In this document: positions 1-6,741 of the stretch, piece by piece
Layout of the letters: each line of letters starts with the position of its first letter
Numbering within the stretch: position 1 is the stretch's first letter
Assembly: GCA_964522665.1 (NCBI GenBank)
Contig: CAZFVY010000075.1
Coordinates: 1-35,874, forward strand
Length of the DNA: 35,874 nt
DNA from: CAZFVY01 sp964522665
GTDB lineage: Bacteria; Verrucomicrobiota; Verrucomicrobiia; Limisphaerales; CAZFVY01
Reading direction: 5' to 3'
Notes under the pieces: generated by a model
The model's input: only the letters and a program-made list of their open reading frames with translations
What the model was told of the DNA's origin: nothing
Databases searched by the model: none
Position numbers and translations under genes: made by a program

Positions 1-449
1 AATTGGCTACTCCTACTGAAAACCGTCCGGGCGCGCAAGAGAATTGGCAGAATATTTTTGACCGCCTCGGAAGGCCTCCCCAATCGAACTGGGGAGTGCT
101 GAAAAACGATCCCCTCGGCGACGCGGCGACGTCGTCGCACGACGACCTCACCAAGAGCGCTGTTTCACGAGGAAGCGGTGGCGGCAGTTCGTCATTTTGG
201 AGACGGCGACGCCGGCCCGATCACCTCGCGTTGGGTGTGCCGCCGCCCAGATGGACCTCGGCGTCCGCCGCGCCCGGTTCCCGCTTTCTCCTTGCGACGG
301 TCGTTTTCGTAACCTAGCGTTAAAAGCACGGTTGAGACAATCACTCAGGTCATCGATCATCGTGGCAACGACCACGGTCATACGGCGCCAGCAATTACGC
401 TGGACGGTCGGGCGGTAGGATTTTGACTTGGCTCAACGGGAATTACGCT
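1..449. other. Left-edge region without a supportable gene
   Basis: No reading frame here looks like a real protein. The frames present are Arg/Ser-rich, overlap each other and start at rare codons. Two small perfect hairpins are visible: a 7-bp stem with a 7-nt loop at 76-96 (ctcccca/tggggag) and a 7-bp stem with a 2-nt loop at 131-146 (gtcgtcg/cgacgac). Neither is followed by a T-run, so I do not call them terminators. The stretch just before 450 presumably holds the promoter of the next gene, but I see no convincing -35/-10 pair. Confidence 0.5.
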
Positions 450-2300
450 ATGAAGAAATTGATTTTATGCTGTTCGGTCGTCGTGGTCGGACTATTTTTA
501 TTCGTCGGACGAAGCGACGCTCAGTCGCAGGATCCAGATAAATCTAAAGACAAGCCGAAAGGCCCGGCGTCGAAGCAGGCCCCGCGCCGTGGGACCAATA
601 CGCCACCCGCCGGGGCCAAGTCCCCGAGCGGCTCCACTCCCGGCCAATACGGCCATCCCGCCGGCGGCGCTACGGGCGCTCCGGGCTCAAGCGCGCCACG
701 AGCGACGGATGCCTCCGGCCGATCAACCGACAGCTCGACTCACGCTACGACCGGTTCGACGCCCCAAGGGGCGGGCGCAACCGGAGCCTCGGGCGCCGGC
801 GCGAATCGGCCCGGGCAAACCGGCGCCGGCGGCGGCTCTCCCGCAGCCAGCCAGGGCGGCGCGACGACGCCCCGCCCCGGCGGAAACCCCACAACGGCCA
901 CCACTCACGCTCCCGCCCCAGCCCCCTCCACTCACGCTCCCGCCCCTGCCCCCACCACCACGGTTCCCACCGCCAACGGCGGCTACCAACGCCAGACCGC
1001 TTCCGGGCGCGTTACCGAGAAAATGGAAACCAAGCCGGACGGTTCGACTCACGTCCAGCATGTGAACCCGGCCGGCCGGGTCCAGACGGAAGTGGTGACG
1101 AAACCCAACGGAGTGCAGCAAACCACGCACTACGCGCCGGATGGCAAAGTCCGCCAGCAGATCGTCGTGAATCACGACGGCACGAAGGAAACCACGAAGA
1201 TTCAATACGGCCGGGGCGGGCAGGAGCGCGTCACGGAAACCGTGCACGTCGATCCGCGCGGCCGCGAAGTTTCCAAAACGGTGGTCGTCAAACACACCAC
1301 GGTGATCATCAATCACACGACGATCGTGAACGACCGGGTGATCGAACGGCACTACGATCGCGCCCGCTTTGGCTTCGTTTACCGTCCCATGTACGTCGGT
1401 CGCGCGCCGGTGTTTGTCTCTTGGTACAATCCCTACTGGTACACGCCGGCCGGTGTGTTGGTCGTCCATCCTTTCCACTATTCCTGGGGCTGGGACGACG
1501 CTGGCTGGTACCGTTATCACCGGCATTATTGGGCGACCTACGAAGTCTATCCCGCGCCGTCTTACTGGGTTACGGATTGGCTGATCGCCGGCTACGTCGC
1601 CGACCGCTATGAGTCGTCCGTGAGCGCGGCTCAAGCGCTCGAAGAGGCCCGCGTCGCCCGCGAAGACGCCGAACGCGCGCGCCTCGCGGCCCAGGCCGCC
1701 CGGCAGGACGCCGAAATCGCCGAGGCCCGCGCCGCCCAAGCCGACGCCGAGGCCCGCGCCGCCAAAGCCGAAGCCTACGCGCAAAAAGCGCAGGCGCGCG
1801 AGGCGCAAGCCGGGCAACCCCATCCCAATGCCACGCCGATCGATCCGGCCACCAAGGAAGCGTTGCGCTCTCAAATCGAATCCGCCGTCGCGGAAAAGAA
1901 GGCGATCGCCGAACAGGCCGCCAACGGCAACGTCGTGATCCCCGATCTCTCGAAGGCGTTGGCCGATCCCAAACATGTCTATCCCGTCTCCGCCGCGACC
2001 AGCGTGACAAAAGCGGTTGATCAATCCCCCGCCGGCACGCTCTCCGAGGGCGACCTGCTCAAACTCGAACCGGGTCAGGACGCCATCTTGAAGGACGCCA
2101 ACGAAAATACCTTCGTGACGATGCGCGTACTGAGTTCCAAAGGTGAAGACGGCGAAGTTCCTGCCGGCACTTTGATCGGGATTTCGCTGAAAACCCTGCA
2201 AGATTTCGACAGCGAATTTCGCGCGAAGCTCGACCTCGGCCTGGCCGAAGCCGACAAAAACCAGGACCAATTCCGCAGCGGCGCGGTGGCCACGAACTAA
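450..2300 (+). CDS. Secreted Pro/Ala/Thr-rich protein with Tyr/Trp-rich domain and Ala-rich coiled coil (unknown function)
   Basis: Predicted 616-residue exported protein of unknown function. The ATG at 450 is preferred to a TTG at 423 because it begins a clean signal peptide (MKKLILCC..., cleavage near SDAQSQ). A long low-complexity Pro/Ala/Gly/Thr stretch follows (about residues 30-175), including a duplicated THAPAPAP unit. Next come short repeats of the form 'xxDGxxxxxxxxPxGR' (about 180-280), weakly like RHS/MORN-type beta repeats, then Val/Ile-rich 'VVVKHTTVIINHTTIV' strands and a Tyr/Trp/His-rich block (about 300-385: WYNPYWY, YSWGWDDAGWY). An Ala/Glu/Arg coiled coil of about 60 residues and a hydrophilic C-terminal domain end the protein. 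The architecture suggests a cell-envelope or extracellular structural protein. It converges on the Rieske gene, with a 4-bp overlap of stop codons. Confidence 0.85.
   Translation: MKKLILCCSVVVVGLFLFVGRSDAQSQDPDKSKDKPKGPASKQAPRRGTNTPPAGAKSPSGSTPGQYGHPAGGATGAPGSSAPRATDASGRSTDSSTHATTGSTPQGAGATGASGAGANRPGQTGAGGGSPAASQGGATTPRPGGNPTTATTHAPAPAPSTHAPAPAPTTTVPTANGGYQRQTASGRVTEKMETKPDGSTHVQHVNPAGRVQTEVVTKPNGVQQTTHYAPDGKVRQQIVVNHDGTKETTKIQYGRGGQERVTETVHVDPRGREVSKTVVVKHTTVIINHTTIVNDRVIERHYDRARFGFVYRPMYVGRAPVFVSWYNPYWYTPAGVLVVHPFHYSWGWDDAGWYRYHRHYWATYEVYPAPSYWVTDWLIAGYVADRYESSVSAAQALEEARVAREDAERARLAAQAARQDAEIAEARAAQADAEARAAKAEAYAQKAQAREAQAGQPHPNATPIDPATKEALRSQIESAVAEKKAIAEQAANGNVVIPDLSKALADPKHVYPVSAATSVTKAVDQSPAGTLSEGDLLKLEPGQDAILKDANENTFVTMRVLSSKGEDGEVPAGTLIGISLKTLQDFDSEFRAKLDLGLAEADKNQDQFRSGAVATN
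903..956 (+). repeat. Two tandem 27-bp coding repeats (THAPAPAP unit)
   Basis: Two near-identical 27-bp units (903-929 and 930-956), both starting actcacgctcccgcccc and differing at about two or three positions, encode the duplicated THAPAPAPS/T peptide in the proline-rich linker. This is the kind of in-frame tandem repeat that expands or contracts by slippage. Confidence 0.8.
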
Positions 2301-3043
2301 GCGTTCGGCAAATAACGAACCACCGCGTAGAAGCCTTGCGCCCCGCCCGCGGGGACGTAGATCGTCGCCGGATTATCCGTGCCGTTCAGGACCGTTTGGA
2401 TCAGGCCGGTCAAGGGGTTCGTGGTGAACCCGACCTGCGCCCAGCTTCCCGCGCTCAGCGACGCGCGGTAGCGCACCTCGTAACTCAGCCCGTACACGGT
2501 TGGGAATTGCAGTTGCTTCCAATCGGCGAAAGCGGGATTCGTAGGAACGATGATGCTGACCGAAAAACCCAGGCCAGGGATTTGGATGGCAACGGTCTTG
2601 GCGCCGTCAAAGGTGGCGGGGTAGCTGGTCAGCGATCGTTTCGCGGGACCTTGAACAAGCGTTCCGTCGGCCTGGTATTCCGACCCGTGAAGCGGGCAAC
2701 GCAATAAGCCGAGCGTCGTATCGTAGGGATTGACGGTAAAACCATCGTGCGTGCACATCGAGGTGACCGCGTAATATTGCGGGCCGGGCATCCGAGTAAC
2801 GATGATTTGGCTGAAGGTCGCCGGCATCCCCGGCACCGTCAGCAAAAGCGATCCGTAATCCGTCGCCAGAGCCGGAAAACTGTCCAGCGACAGTTGGAAA
2901 ACTCCGACGGTGTCGGCGCTTTGCGCGGCGACATCACCGACAAACAGTGACAAGACCCTTTTCCCACCCAGACACGATCCGGCTGAAAAAATGACGAATG
3001 TTTTGACAAAATCCCTCCGTCCCAAAGTCGCGTTTTCCTTCAT
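2297..3043 (-). CDS. Exported Rieske [2Fe-2S] protein with Verrucomicrobial C-terminal beta-module
   Basis: Predicted 248-residue Rieske-type iron-sulfur protein. The cluster-binding pairs are clear: C97-T-H99-D-G and C116-P-L-H119-G, the CxH...CxxH pattern of Rieske centres with 16 residues between. The N-terminus carries an RR pair in LGRRDFVKTF followed by a hydrophobic stretch, so Tat export is likely; Rieske clusters are usually folded before export. The ATG at 3043 is preferred to the TTG at 3058 because it puts the RR motif near residue 9. After the Rieske fold (ending near 165) a short C-terminal module (YEVRYRASLSAGSW...GFYAVVRY) resembles the W...FYRL beta-modules at the ends of other secreted proteins in this window. 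There are no cytochrome b/c or oxygenase partners nearby, so its redox partner is unknown. It overlaps the convergent upstream gene by 4 bp. Confidence 0.85.
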   Translation of the reverse strand: MKENATLGRRDFVKTFVIFSAGSCLGGKRVLSLFVGDVAAQSADTVGVFQLSLDSFPALATDYGSLLLTVPGMPATFSQIIVTRMPGPQYYAVTSMCTHDGFTVNPYDTTLGLLRCPLHGSEYQADGTLVQGPAKRSLTSYPATFDGAKTVAIQIPGLGFSVSIIVPTNPAFADWKQLQFPTVYGLSYEVRYRASLSAGSWAQVGFTTNPLTGLIQTVLNGTDNPATIYVPAGGAQGFYAVVRYLPNA

Positions 3044-3112
3044 CGCTCGATAATCCAACTACAGGCGCACTCAGCGCGCCGATTCCATTTTCCAAATGAT
3101 GACCAGGCGCGA

Positions 3113-3367
3113 TCAGCGCGCCCCGCCCGGCCGGCGAACAAACGAAACGGCCAGACACCCCACCGCCACCAACCCGGTCGCGGCCAGCCAATCGACGCCG
3201 GGCACGAACCGCTGGCGAATCACCGGCCCGTCGAGGCCGGTCACCGCGTCATGTTGCCACTCCGTCACCGTCGTTTTCGTCCAGCCAGTATGATGTCCCA
3301 GCAAAAACCACGCCAGAAAACCGGCCATAACGATTAAAATCGCGGCGATCCGCAGCAATTTCCTCAC
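3113..3367 (-). CDS. Small two-helix membrane protein downstream of sodC
   Basis: Predicted 84-residue membrane protein of unknown function. A GTG start at 3367 is chosen because a GGAG Shine-Dalgarno sits 6 nt before it and the protein then begins with a transmembrane helix (LLRIAAILIVMAGFLAWFLLG). A hydrophilic loop of about 35 residues (WTKTTVTEWQHDAV...) and a second helix (WLAATGLVAVGCLAVSFV) with a positively charged tail follow. It begins 26 nt after the sodC stop on the same strand, so the two are probably co-transcribed. I do not recognise the family. Confidence 0.6.
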   Translation of the reverse strand: MRKLLRIAAILIVMAGFLAWFLLGHHTGWTKTTVTEWQHDAVTGLDGPVIRQRFVPGVDWLAATGLVAVGCLAVSFVRRPGGAR

Positions 3368-3370
3368 AAC

Positions 3371-3376
3371 GAGCTC
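3371..3376 (-). promoter_or_regulatory. Shine-Dalgarno that sets the GTG start at 3367
   Basis: On the minus strand the bases just upstream of the GTG read GGAG-CTCGTT-GTG. This good anti-SD match with 6-nt spacing decides in favour of this start over the longer frame that would run into the sodC coding region. Confidence 0.45.
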
Positions 3377-3393
3377 CGGCTCGCGGGGCCTCC

Positions 3394-3939
3394 TTACTTG
3401 GCGCCCGGATTGCCGACGCCGATCACGCCACAACCAATCCGCGGTCCCGCGTTGCCGACCGGTTGCCCACCGTCGTCCGGCTTGCCATGCACGATCACGC
3501 CCCGGCCCAAGATCGGGTTCATCGATCCAGCCACGCTCACGTTATTGACCGTGATCTCGTAATGCGCCTTGCCGTCGTTGTCCGCCTGGACGTTGCCCAA
3601 ATCGCCCGCGTGCCGCTCCTGGGCGTCGGGCAATCCGTGTTTGTGGCCTTCCGGGTTGTAATGACCGCCGGCGCTCATCCCGTCAGGCGAGGAGCAATCG
3701 CCGAATTGATGAATGTGGAACGCGTGTTTTTGACCGGGAGTCAAACCCTCCAGATCGGCCACCACTTTGACGGAGTCACCGTCCTGGGTGAAGCGCACCA
3801 CTCCGTGACAGTGATTGCCGGCGGTCGGGTGCAGGACCGCAACCGCTTGTTTGATGACCGGGGCGTCCGCGGCGCGCAACAGCGCTGAGCCGGTGAAACA
3901 AAGAGCGGACATCGCTAAGAGCAAAGGTAAGGTTTTCAT
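3394..3939 (-). CDS. sodC: Periplasmic Cu/Zn superoxide dismutase
   Basis: Predicted 181-residue Cu/Zn superoxide dismutase, which converts superoxide to hydrogen peroxide and oxygen in the periplasm. It begins with a signal peptide (MKTLPLLLAMSALCFTGSALLRAADA). All metal ligands of the family can be placed: H75 and H77 in HAFHIHQFGDC, H93 in GGHYNP, H101, H110 and D113 in RHAGDLGN, and H151 in VIVHGKPDD. C82 and C170 (PRIGCGVIG) are positioned for the conserved disulfide, and the family signature GNAGPRIGCGVIG is intact. Length is normal for a bacterial SodC. A small membrane-protein gene follows on the same strand. Confidence 0.95.
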   Translation of the reverse strand: MKTLPLLLAMSALCFTGSALLRAADAPVIKQAVAVLHPTAGNHCHGVVRFTQDGDSVKVVADLEGLTPGQKHAFHIHQFGDCSSPDGMSAGGHYNPEGHKHGLPDAQERHAGDLGNVQADNDGKAHYEITVNNVSVAGSMNPILGRGVIVHGKPDDGGQPVGNAGPRIGCGVIGVGNPGAK

Positions 3940-4231
3940 GGGATACAGTTTATCGGTTGGCGGAAAGCTACTCCATAGTCCCCACGGCGGCGAGTCCGAA
4001 GGATCGTTTTTGTTGAACTAAGCGGCGCATCCACCAGCGGCGCGTTATCCCACAATTCCGCCCGCGACGCCAAGGCAAATCACCGACAAGCCCACCAACG
4101 CCGACCTCGCCCGGGGGATTTCAACCGCCACGTTTTCAGTTTGCACGCCGGAACCTATTCCTGCTTCAATCCCTCTTAATCCAAAGCTGACCACGACCTC
4201 TGATCGACGGCAGCTTGGAAACCGAAAACCA

Positions 4232-4840
4232 ATGAAAGCTCTTCTCGTCACCGCCGCCGCGCTCTGCGCCGCCGCCCTCGCCTCGGCGGCCCCCATCGAG
4301 TTCGACTTCAAGGACCCCAAGGGCGTGAATAACGTCGTTTTCAAGACCGACGCTCCGCTCGAATCGATCAATGGCACCGCCACCGCCATCTCCGGCAAAA
4401 TCACCTTCGACCCCGAAAACCCGCAAACCGTGGCCGGCAAGATCGTCGTCGAAGCCGCCTCACTCCACCTCGGAAATCCGATGCAACAGGAGCATTTGCA
4501 CGGGAACGGCTGGCTCGACGTGGCGAAATTCCCGGAAATCACGTTCGAATCCGAGGGCGCCAAAAACGTCAAGACCCACGACAACGTCACCACCGCCGAC
4601 ATCGCCGGCAAGATGACGATCAAGGGCACGACCCAATCGATCTCCGTTCCCGTGAAATTAACCTACCTTAAAGACAAACTCCAGGCCCGCACGGGCAAAC
4701 CCGGCGATCTGCTCGTCTTGCGCGCCACATTCGCCGTGAAACGCAGTGATTTCGGCATCAATTCGGGCAAAATGCAGGACAAAGTCGCCGACGATATCGA
4801 GCTTAGCCTCAGTCTCGCCGGCGCCGCGCCGCGCAAGTAG
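4232..4840 (+). CDS. YceI-family periplasmic protein
   Basis: Predicted 202-residue member of the YceI family, which forms a lipocalin-like beta-barrel in the periplasm that binds isoprenoid-type lipids in characterised cases. A signal peptide (MKALLVTAAALCAAALASAA) is followed by family hallmarks: N-terminal 'ISGKITFDPENP', the central 'HLHGNGWLDVAKFPEITFES' segment, 'GKMTIKGTTQSISVPV', and the C-terminal 'FAVKRSDFGINSG' motif. The ATG at 4232 is the only sensible start. It lies 86 nt before a secreted dienelactone hydrolase on the same strand, so the two may form an operon. The actual ligand cannot be read from the sequence. Confidence 0.93.
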   Translation: MKALLVTAAALCAAALASAAPIEFDFKDPKGVNNVVFKTDAPLESINGTATAISGKITFDPENPQTVAGKIVVEAASLHLGNPMQQEHLHGNGWLDVAKFPEITFESEGAKNVKTHDNVTTADIAGKMTIKGTTQSISVPVKLTYLKDKLQARTGKPGDLLVLRATFAVKRSDFGINSGKMQDKVADDIELSLSLAGAAPRK

Positions 4841-4925
4841 CGCGCCGAGACAGCCGCCGCGCGCCAAACCATTCCTCGCCCCGCGCCTTACGCCCCAAAA
4901 CCAGTCACCCCAACCCCATCACACT

Positions 4926-5735
4926 ATGAAAAAAACGCTCGCCCTCCTCGCCCTCCTCTCGCTGGCCGTGACCGCCTCCGCCCAGGATTGGGCCAAAGCC
5001 CGGCTCGAAAAATCGCCTCGCCACGGCGAATGGGTCAAAGTCAAACACGGTGACCGTGAGGTGAACTGCTTCATCGTTTACCCGGAAGTCAAAGAAAAGG
5101 CGACCGCGGTCCTGCTGATCCACGAGATTTTCGGCCTCAGTGATTGGGCCAGAAACGCCGCGGACGAGATGGCCGAGGCCGGTTACATCGCCATCGCGCC
5201 CGACCTCCTCTCGGGCACCGCCCCCGGCGGCGGCGGCACCGCCGAGTATCCCGGACGCGACGCCATCACCAAAGCCGTCTCGTCCCTGCCCGCCGATCAG
5301 GTCACCGCGGACTTGAACGCCGTCGCGGAATACGTCACCAAATTGCCCGCCTGCAACGGCAAGTTGGTGGTGGGCGGCTTCTGCTGGGGCGGCGGCCAAA
5401 CCTTCCGTTACGCCACCAACAATAAGGACCTGAAAGCCGCCTTCGTGTTCTATGGCACCGGCCCAAAAAACGACGAGGAGCTTGCCCGCATCAATTGCCC
5501 GGTCTATGGATTCTACGGCGAAAAAGACGCCCGCGTGGACGCCACCATTCCGCAATCCCAGGAAGCGATGAAGAAAGCTGGTAAAACCTTTGACCCGGTC
5601 ACCTACACCGGCGCCGGCCACGGCTTTATGCGCGCCGGCGAAGACCCGAACGACAACCCCGTCAACCAAGCCGCCAACAAAGCCGCCCACGACGACGCTT
5701 GGAAACGCTGGAAAGACCTGTTGAAAGGCATTTGA
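4926..5735 (+). CDS. Secreted dienelactone hydrolase family protein
   Basis: Predicted 269-residue alpha/beta hydrolase of the dienelactone hydrolase family with an N-terminal signal peptide (MKKTLALLALLSLAVTASAQ), which makes it an exported member. The ATG at 4926 is preferred to an upstream in-frame start because the latter runs back into yceI and lacks a signal peptide. The family triad is visible: nucleophile C153 in GFCWGGG, acid D201 in YGEKDARV and base H232 in GAGHGF, with E67 in HEIFGL corresponding to the glutamate that activates the cysteine. The substrate is unknown; many family members are general carboxylesterases rather than dienelactone-specific enzymes. The next feature downstream is tRNA-Gly. 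Confidence 0.92.
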   Translation: MKKTLALLALLSLAVTASAQDWAKARLEKSPRHGEWVKVKHGDREVNCFIVYPEVKEKATAVLLIHEIFGLSDWARNAADEMAEAGYIAIAPDLLSGTAPGGGGTAEYPGRDAITKAVSSLPADQVTADLNAVAEYVTKLPACNGKLVVGGFCWGGGQTFRYATNNKDLKAAFVFYGTGPKNDEELARINCPVYGFYGEKDARVDATIPQSQEAMKKAGKTFDPVTYTGAGHGFMRAGEDPNDNPVNQAANKAAHDDAWKRWKDLLKGI

Positions 5736-5801
5736 AAAACCGGCGAAAACAAGGCTTGCAATTCCGCGAGCCTCCCGTAACCTTCCCGAAGTCAGTCGGA
5801 A

Positions 5802-5878
5802 GCGAGCGTAGCTCAGTCTGGTAGAGCATCACCTTGCCAAGGTGAACGTCGAGGGTTCGAATCCCTTCGCTCGCTCCA
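5802..5878 (+). tRNA. tRNA-Gly (anticodon GCC), CCA encoded
   Basis: A complete cloverleaf can be drawn. The acceptor stem is gcgagcg (5802-5808) with cgctcgc (5868-5874). The D stem is gctc (5811-5814) with gagc (5824-5827). The anticodon stem is tcacc/ggtga around the loop ttGCCaa, with anticodon 5836-5838. The variable loop is acgtc (5846-5850). The T stem is gaggg/ccctt around the loop ttcgaat. Discriminator T is at 5875 and CCA at 5876-5878. The anticodon GCC assigns glycine. Its 3' part is exactly repeated 336 bp downstream, on the far side of a GIY-YIG gene. Confidence 0.97.
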
Positions 5879-5884
5879 ATTTCC
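5843..5884 (+). repeat. 42-bp direct repeat, copy 1 (3' half of tRNA-Gly)
   Basis: This copy runs from the 3' strand of the anticodon stem through the variable loop, T arm, acceptor 3' strand and CCA, and 6 nt beyond (atttcc). An identical 42-bp sequence occurs at 6179-6220. Such a tRNA-3'-end duplication is the classic footprint of integration at a tRNA gene, where the element carries a copy of the tRNA tail that keeps the gene intact. Confidence 0.95.
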
Positions 5885-5890
5885 TCTCGT

Positions 5891-6136
5891 ATGGAGGCGG
5901 TCACCGTTTACGCGTTGCGATTCGATTCAGGTCAACTTTACGTCGGCTTGAGCAAGGATATCTCCCGACGACTGGACGAGCACGCGCGGCGTCAAAGCCC
6001 CTCGACCAAGCGTTTTACTGGTGACTTCAACCTTGTCTATACTCGGTCGTTCCCAACTTATGTCGAAGCTCGTTCCCACGAAAAATACCTGAAATCGGGC
6101 GCTGGCCGAAAATTGCTGGCGGGCATCAGGACGTGA
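5891..6136 (+). CDS. GIY-YIG nuclease-domain protein, tRNA-linked
   Basis: Predicted 81-residue single-domain GIY-YIG endonuclease of the short stand-alone type (UvrC N-terminal domain/UPF0213-like). The two signature strands appear as VYALR and LYVGLS. They are followed by the catalytic-arginine helix DISRRLDEHARR, the SPSTKRF segment, a strand FNLVYTRSF, and the helix with the metal-binding glutamate EARSHEKYLKSG. The ATG at 5891 lies only 12 nt after the tRNA CCA, with no Shine-Dalgarno, so translation may start weakly or from a tRNA-proximal transcript. A perfect 42-bp copy of the tRNA 3' half starts 42 nt after its stop. I infer that it is the nuclease of a minimal tRNA-targeting mobile unit; a cellular repair role is the alternative. 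Confidence 0.88.
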   Translation: MEAVTVYALRFDSGQLYVGLSKDISRRLDEHARRQSPSTKRFTGDFNLVYTRSFPTYVEARSHEKYLKSGAGRKLLAGIRT

Positions 6137-6178
6137 AACGTCCCGAGCCTTGCCAATGGCTTGGCCCGTTCCACGGCT

Positions 6179-6220
6179 TGAACGTCGAGGGTTCGAATCC
6201 CTTCGCTCGCTCCAATTTCC
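6179..6220 (+). repeat. 42-bp direct repeat, copy 2 (displaced tRNA-Gly tail)
   Basis: Identical over 42 bp to 5843-5884 and then diverges (ccc versus tct). No matching 5' tRNA half precedes it. The upstream bases cannot form the acceptor or D stem, so this is a detached tRNA 3' end rather than a second tRNA gene. Just upstream, the 9-mer ccttgccaa (6148-6156) also matches the tRNA anticodon loop (5832-5840). Confidence 0.95.
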
Positions 6221-6543
6221 CCCAACTGATTTCCAAAGAAAAAACCGCCCCCTGCGAAAACGCACTCCCACGCCTTATGCTCGCCTCTCGGTACGAAACG
6301 CGAAGGCAAATTCCTGAAAGTCGGCGAGAACCTTTGCCGAACGGGAATCGAGAAGTGCTTGGGGTCGTTTCCCTCACGAGATGCTCGGCGGGACGGTCGA
6401 GGGAAATCGTTGCAGACCTGACGACAGCGGCCCGGCGCGCAGTTGGTCCCGGAAGCCCGCGGATAGGTTTGCTTGTCCCGCGCCTTACCGATGATCTCCC
6501 GGAATTGACAAATCCCAATTAAAAGCGGCAACCTGCATTCGCT
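6221..6543. other. Gene-free stretch between tRNA-tail repeat and antitoxin remnants
   Basis: No plausible gene is visible. Long minus-strand frames here read through the reverse complement of the tRNA tail and give the familiar artefact peptide (SEGIRTLD / AKGFEPST type). No repeats or terminators were recognised. Confidence 0.5.
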
Positions 6544-6741
6544 ATGAAGCAACGCAAATCCGGGACTTCCAAGAAGGCGCCCGATTTCCCTGAAGAGACG
6601 GAAGGCAGCCGGCTTGCGGCGGCCGTCCGAACGCGGGCGAACAAGCTGACGCCAGCGCAGCGGCGCGAGTATTTTCGAAAAGGAATGACCATTATTTATG
6701 GTGGCAAATCGGAGCAGGAAGCAACACGCGCCGGACTCTAA
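6544..6741 (+). CDS. Small protein, probable antitoxin of a PIN-type module
   Basis: Predicted 65-residue charged protein. The segment KLTPAQRREYFRKGMTIIYGG resembles short antitoxin-like proteins that precede PIN-domain toxins in Verrucomicrobiota and Cyanobacteria; this comes from memory of the pattern and was not searched. It has no signal peptide or transmembrane helix. The ATG at 6544 is the first start in frame. Its 3' end overlaps, in another frame, a reading frame beginning DSNVLVNLAEEKDFARDF, which looks like the start of a PIN domain, so the pair has a toxin-antitoxin layout with a broken toxin. Confidence 0.5.
   Translation: MKQRKSGTSKKAPDFPEETEGSRLAAAVRTRANKLTPAQRREYFRKGMTIIYGGKSEQEATRAGL

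Larger units (their letters stand above)
5843..6220 (+). mobile_element. Putative mini-element: GIY-YIG gene between tRNA-Gly tail duplications
   Basis: The unit between corresponding ends of the two repeats is 336 bp and contains a single gene, the GIY-YIG nuclease. The tRNA remains complete on the left, and the orphan tail sits on the right. I read this as an integrated element that uses the tRNA-Gly 3' end as attachment or homing site, but without an integrase: a cut-and-repair (homing) mechanism by the nuclease would fit. A passive tandem duplication that trapped a chromosomal gene is the alternative. Confidence 0.6.

Noticed and set aside
3..317. 104-codon frame at the left edge
   Set aside because: Starts at TTG, is of low complexity (GGGSSSFWRRRRRP) and matches nothing I know. 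It could be part of a gene beyond the edge, but nothing supports that.
723..2270. 515-codon minus-strand frame opposite the secreted coiled-coil protein
   Set aside because: Shadow frame from GC-rich third positions. The plus frame has a signal peptide and coherent domains; the minus frame is Gly/Arg/Val-rich nonsense.
4905..5690. 261-codon minus-strand frame opposite dienelactone hydrolase
   Set aside because: Antisense of a gene with a complete catalytic triad; Gly/Val-rich composition without motifs.
6179..6220. A second tRNA-Gly gene
   Set aside because: Only the 3' half is present. No acceptor 5' strand, D arm or matching anticodon 5' stem can be found upstream.
5662..6552. Minus-strand frames reading GASEGIRTLDV... 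and ERAKGFEPST... across the tRNA-tail copies
   Set aside because: They are the reverse complement of the tRNA-Gly 3' half. This peptide motif is a well-known false gene call opposite tRNA genes.
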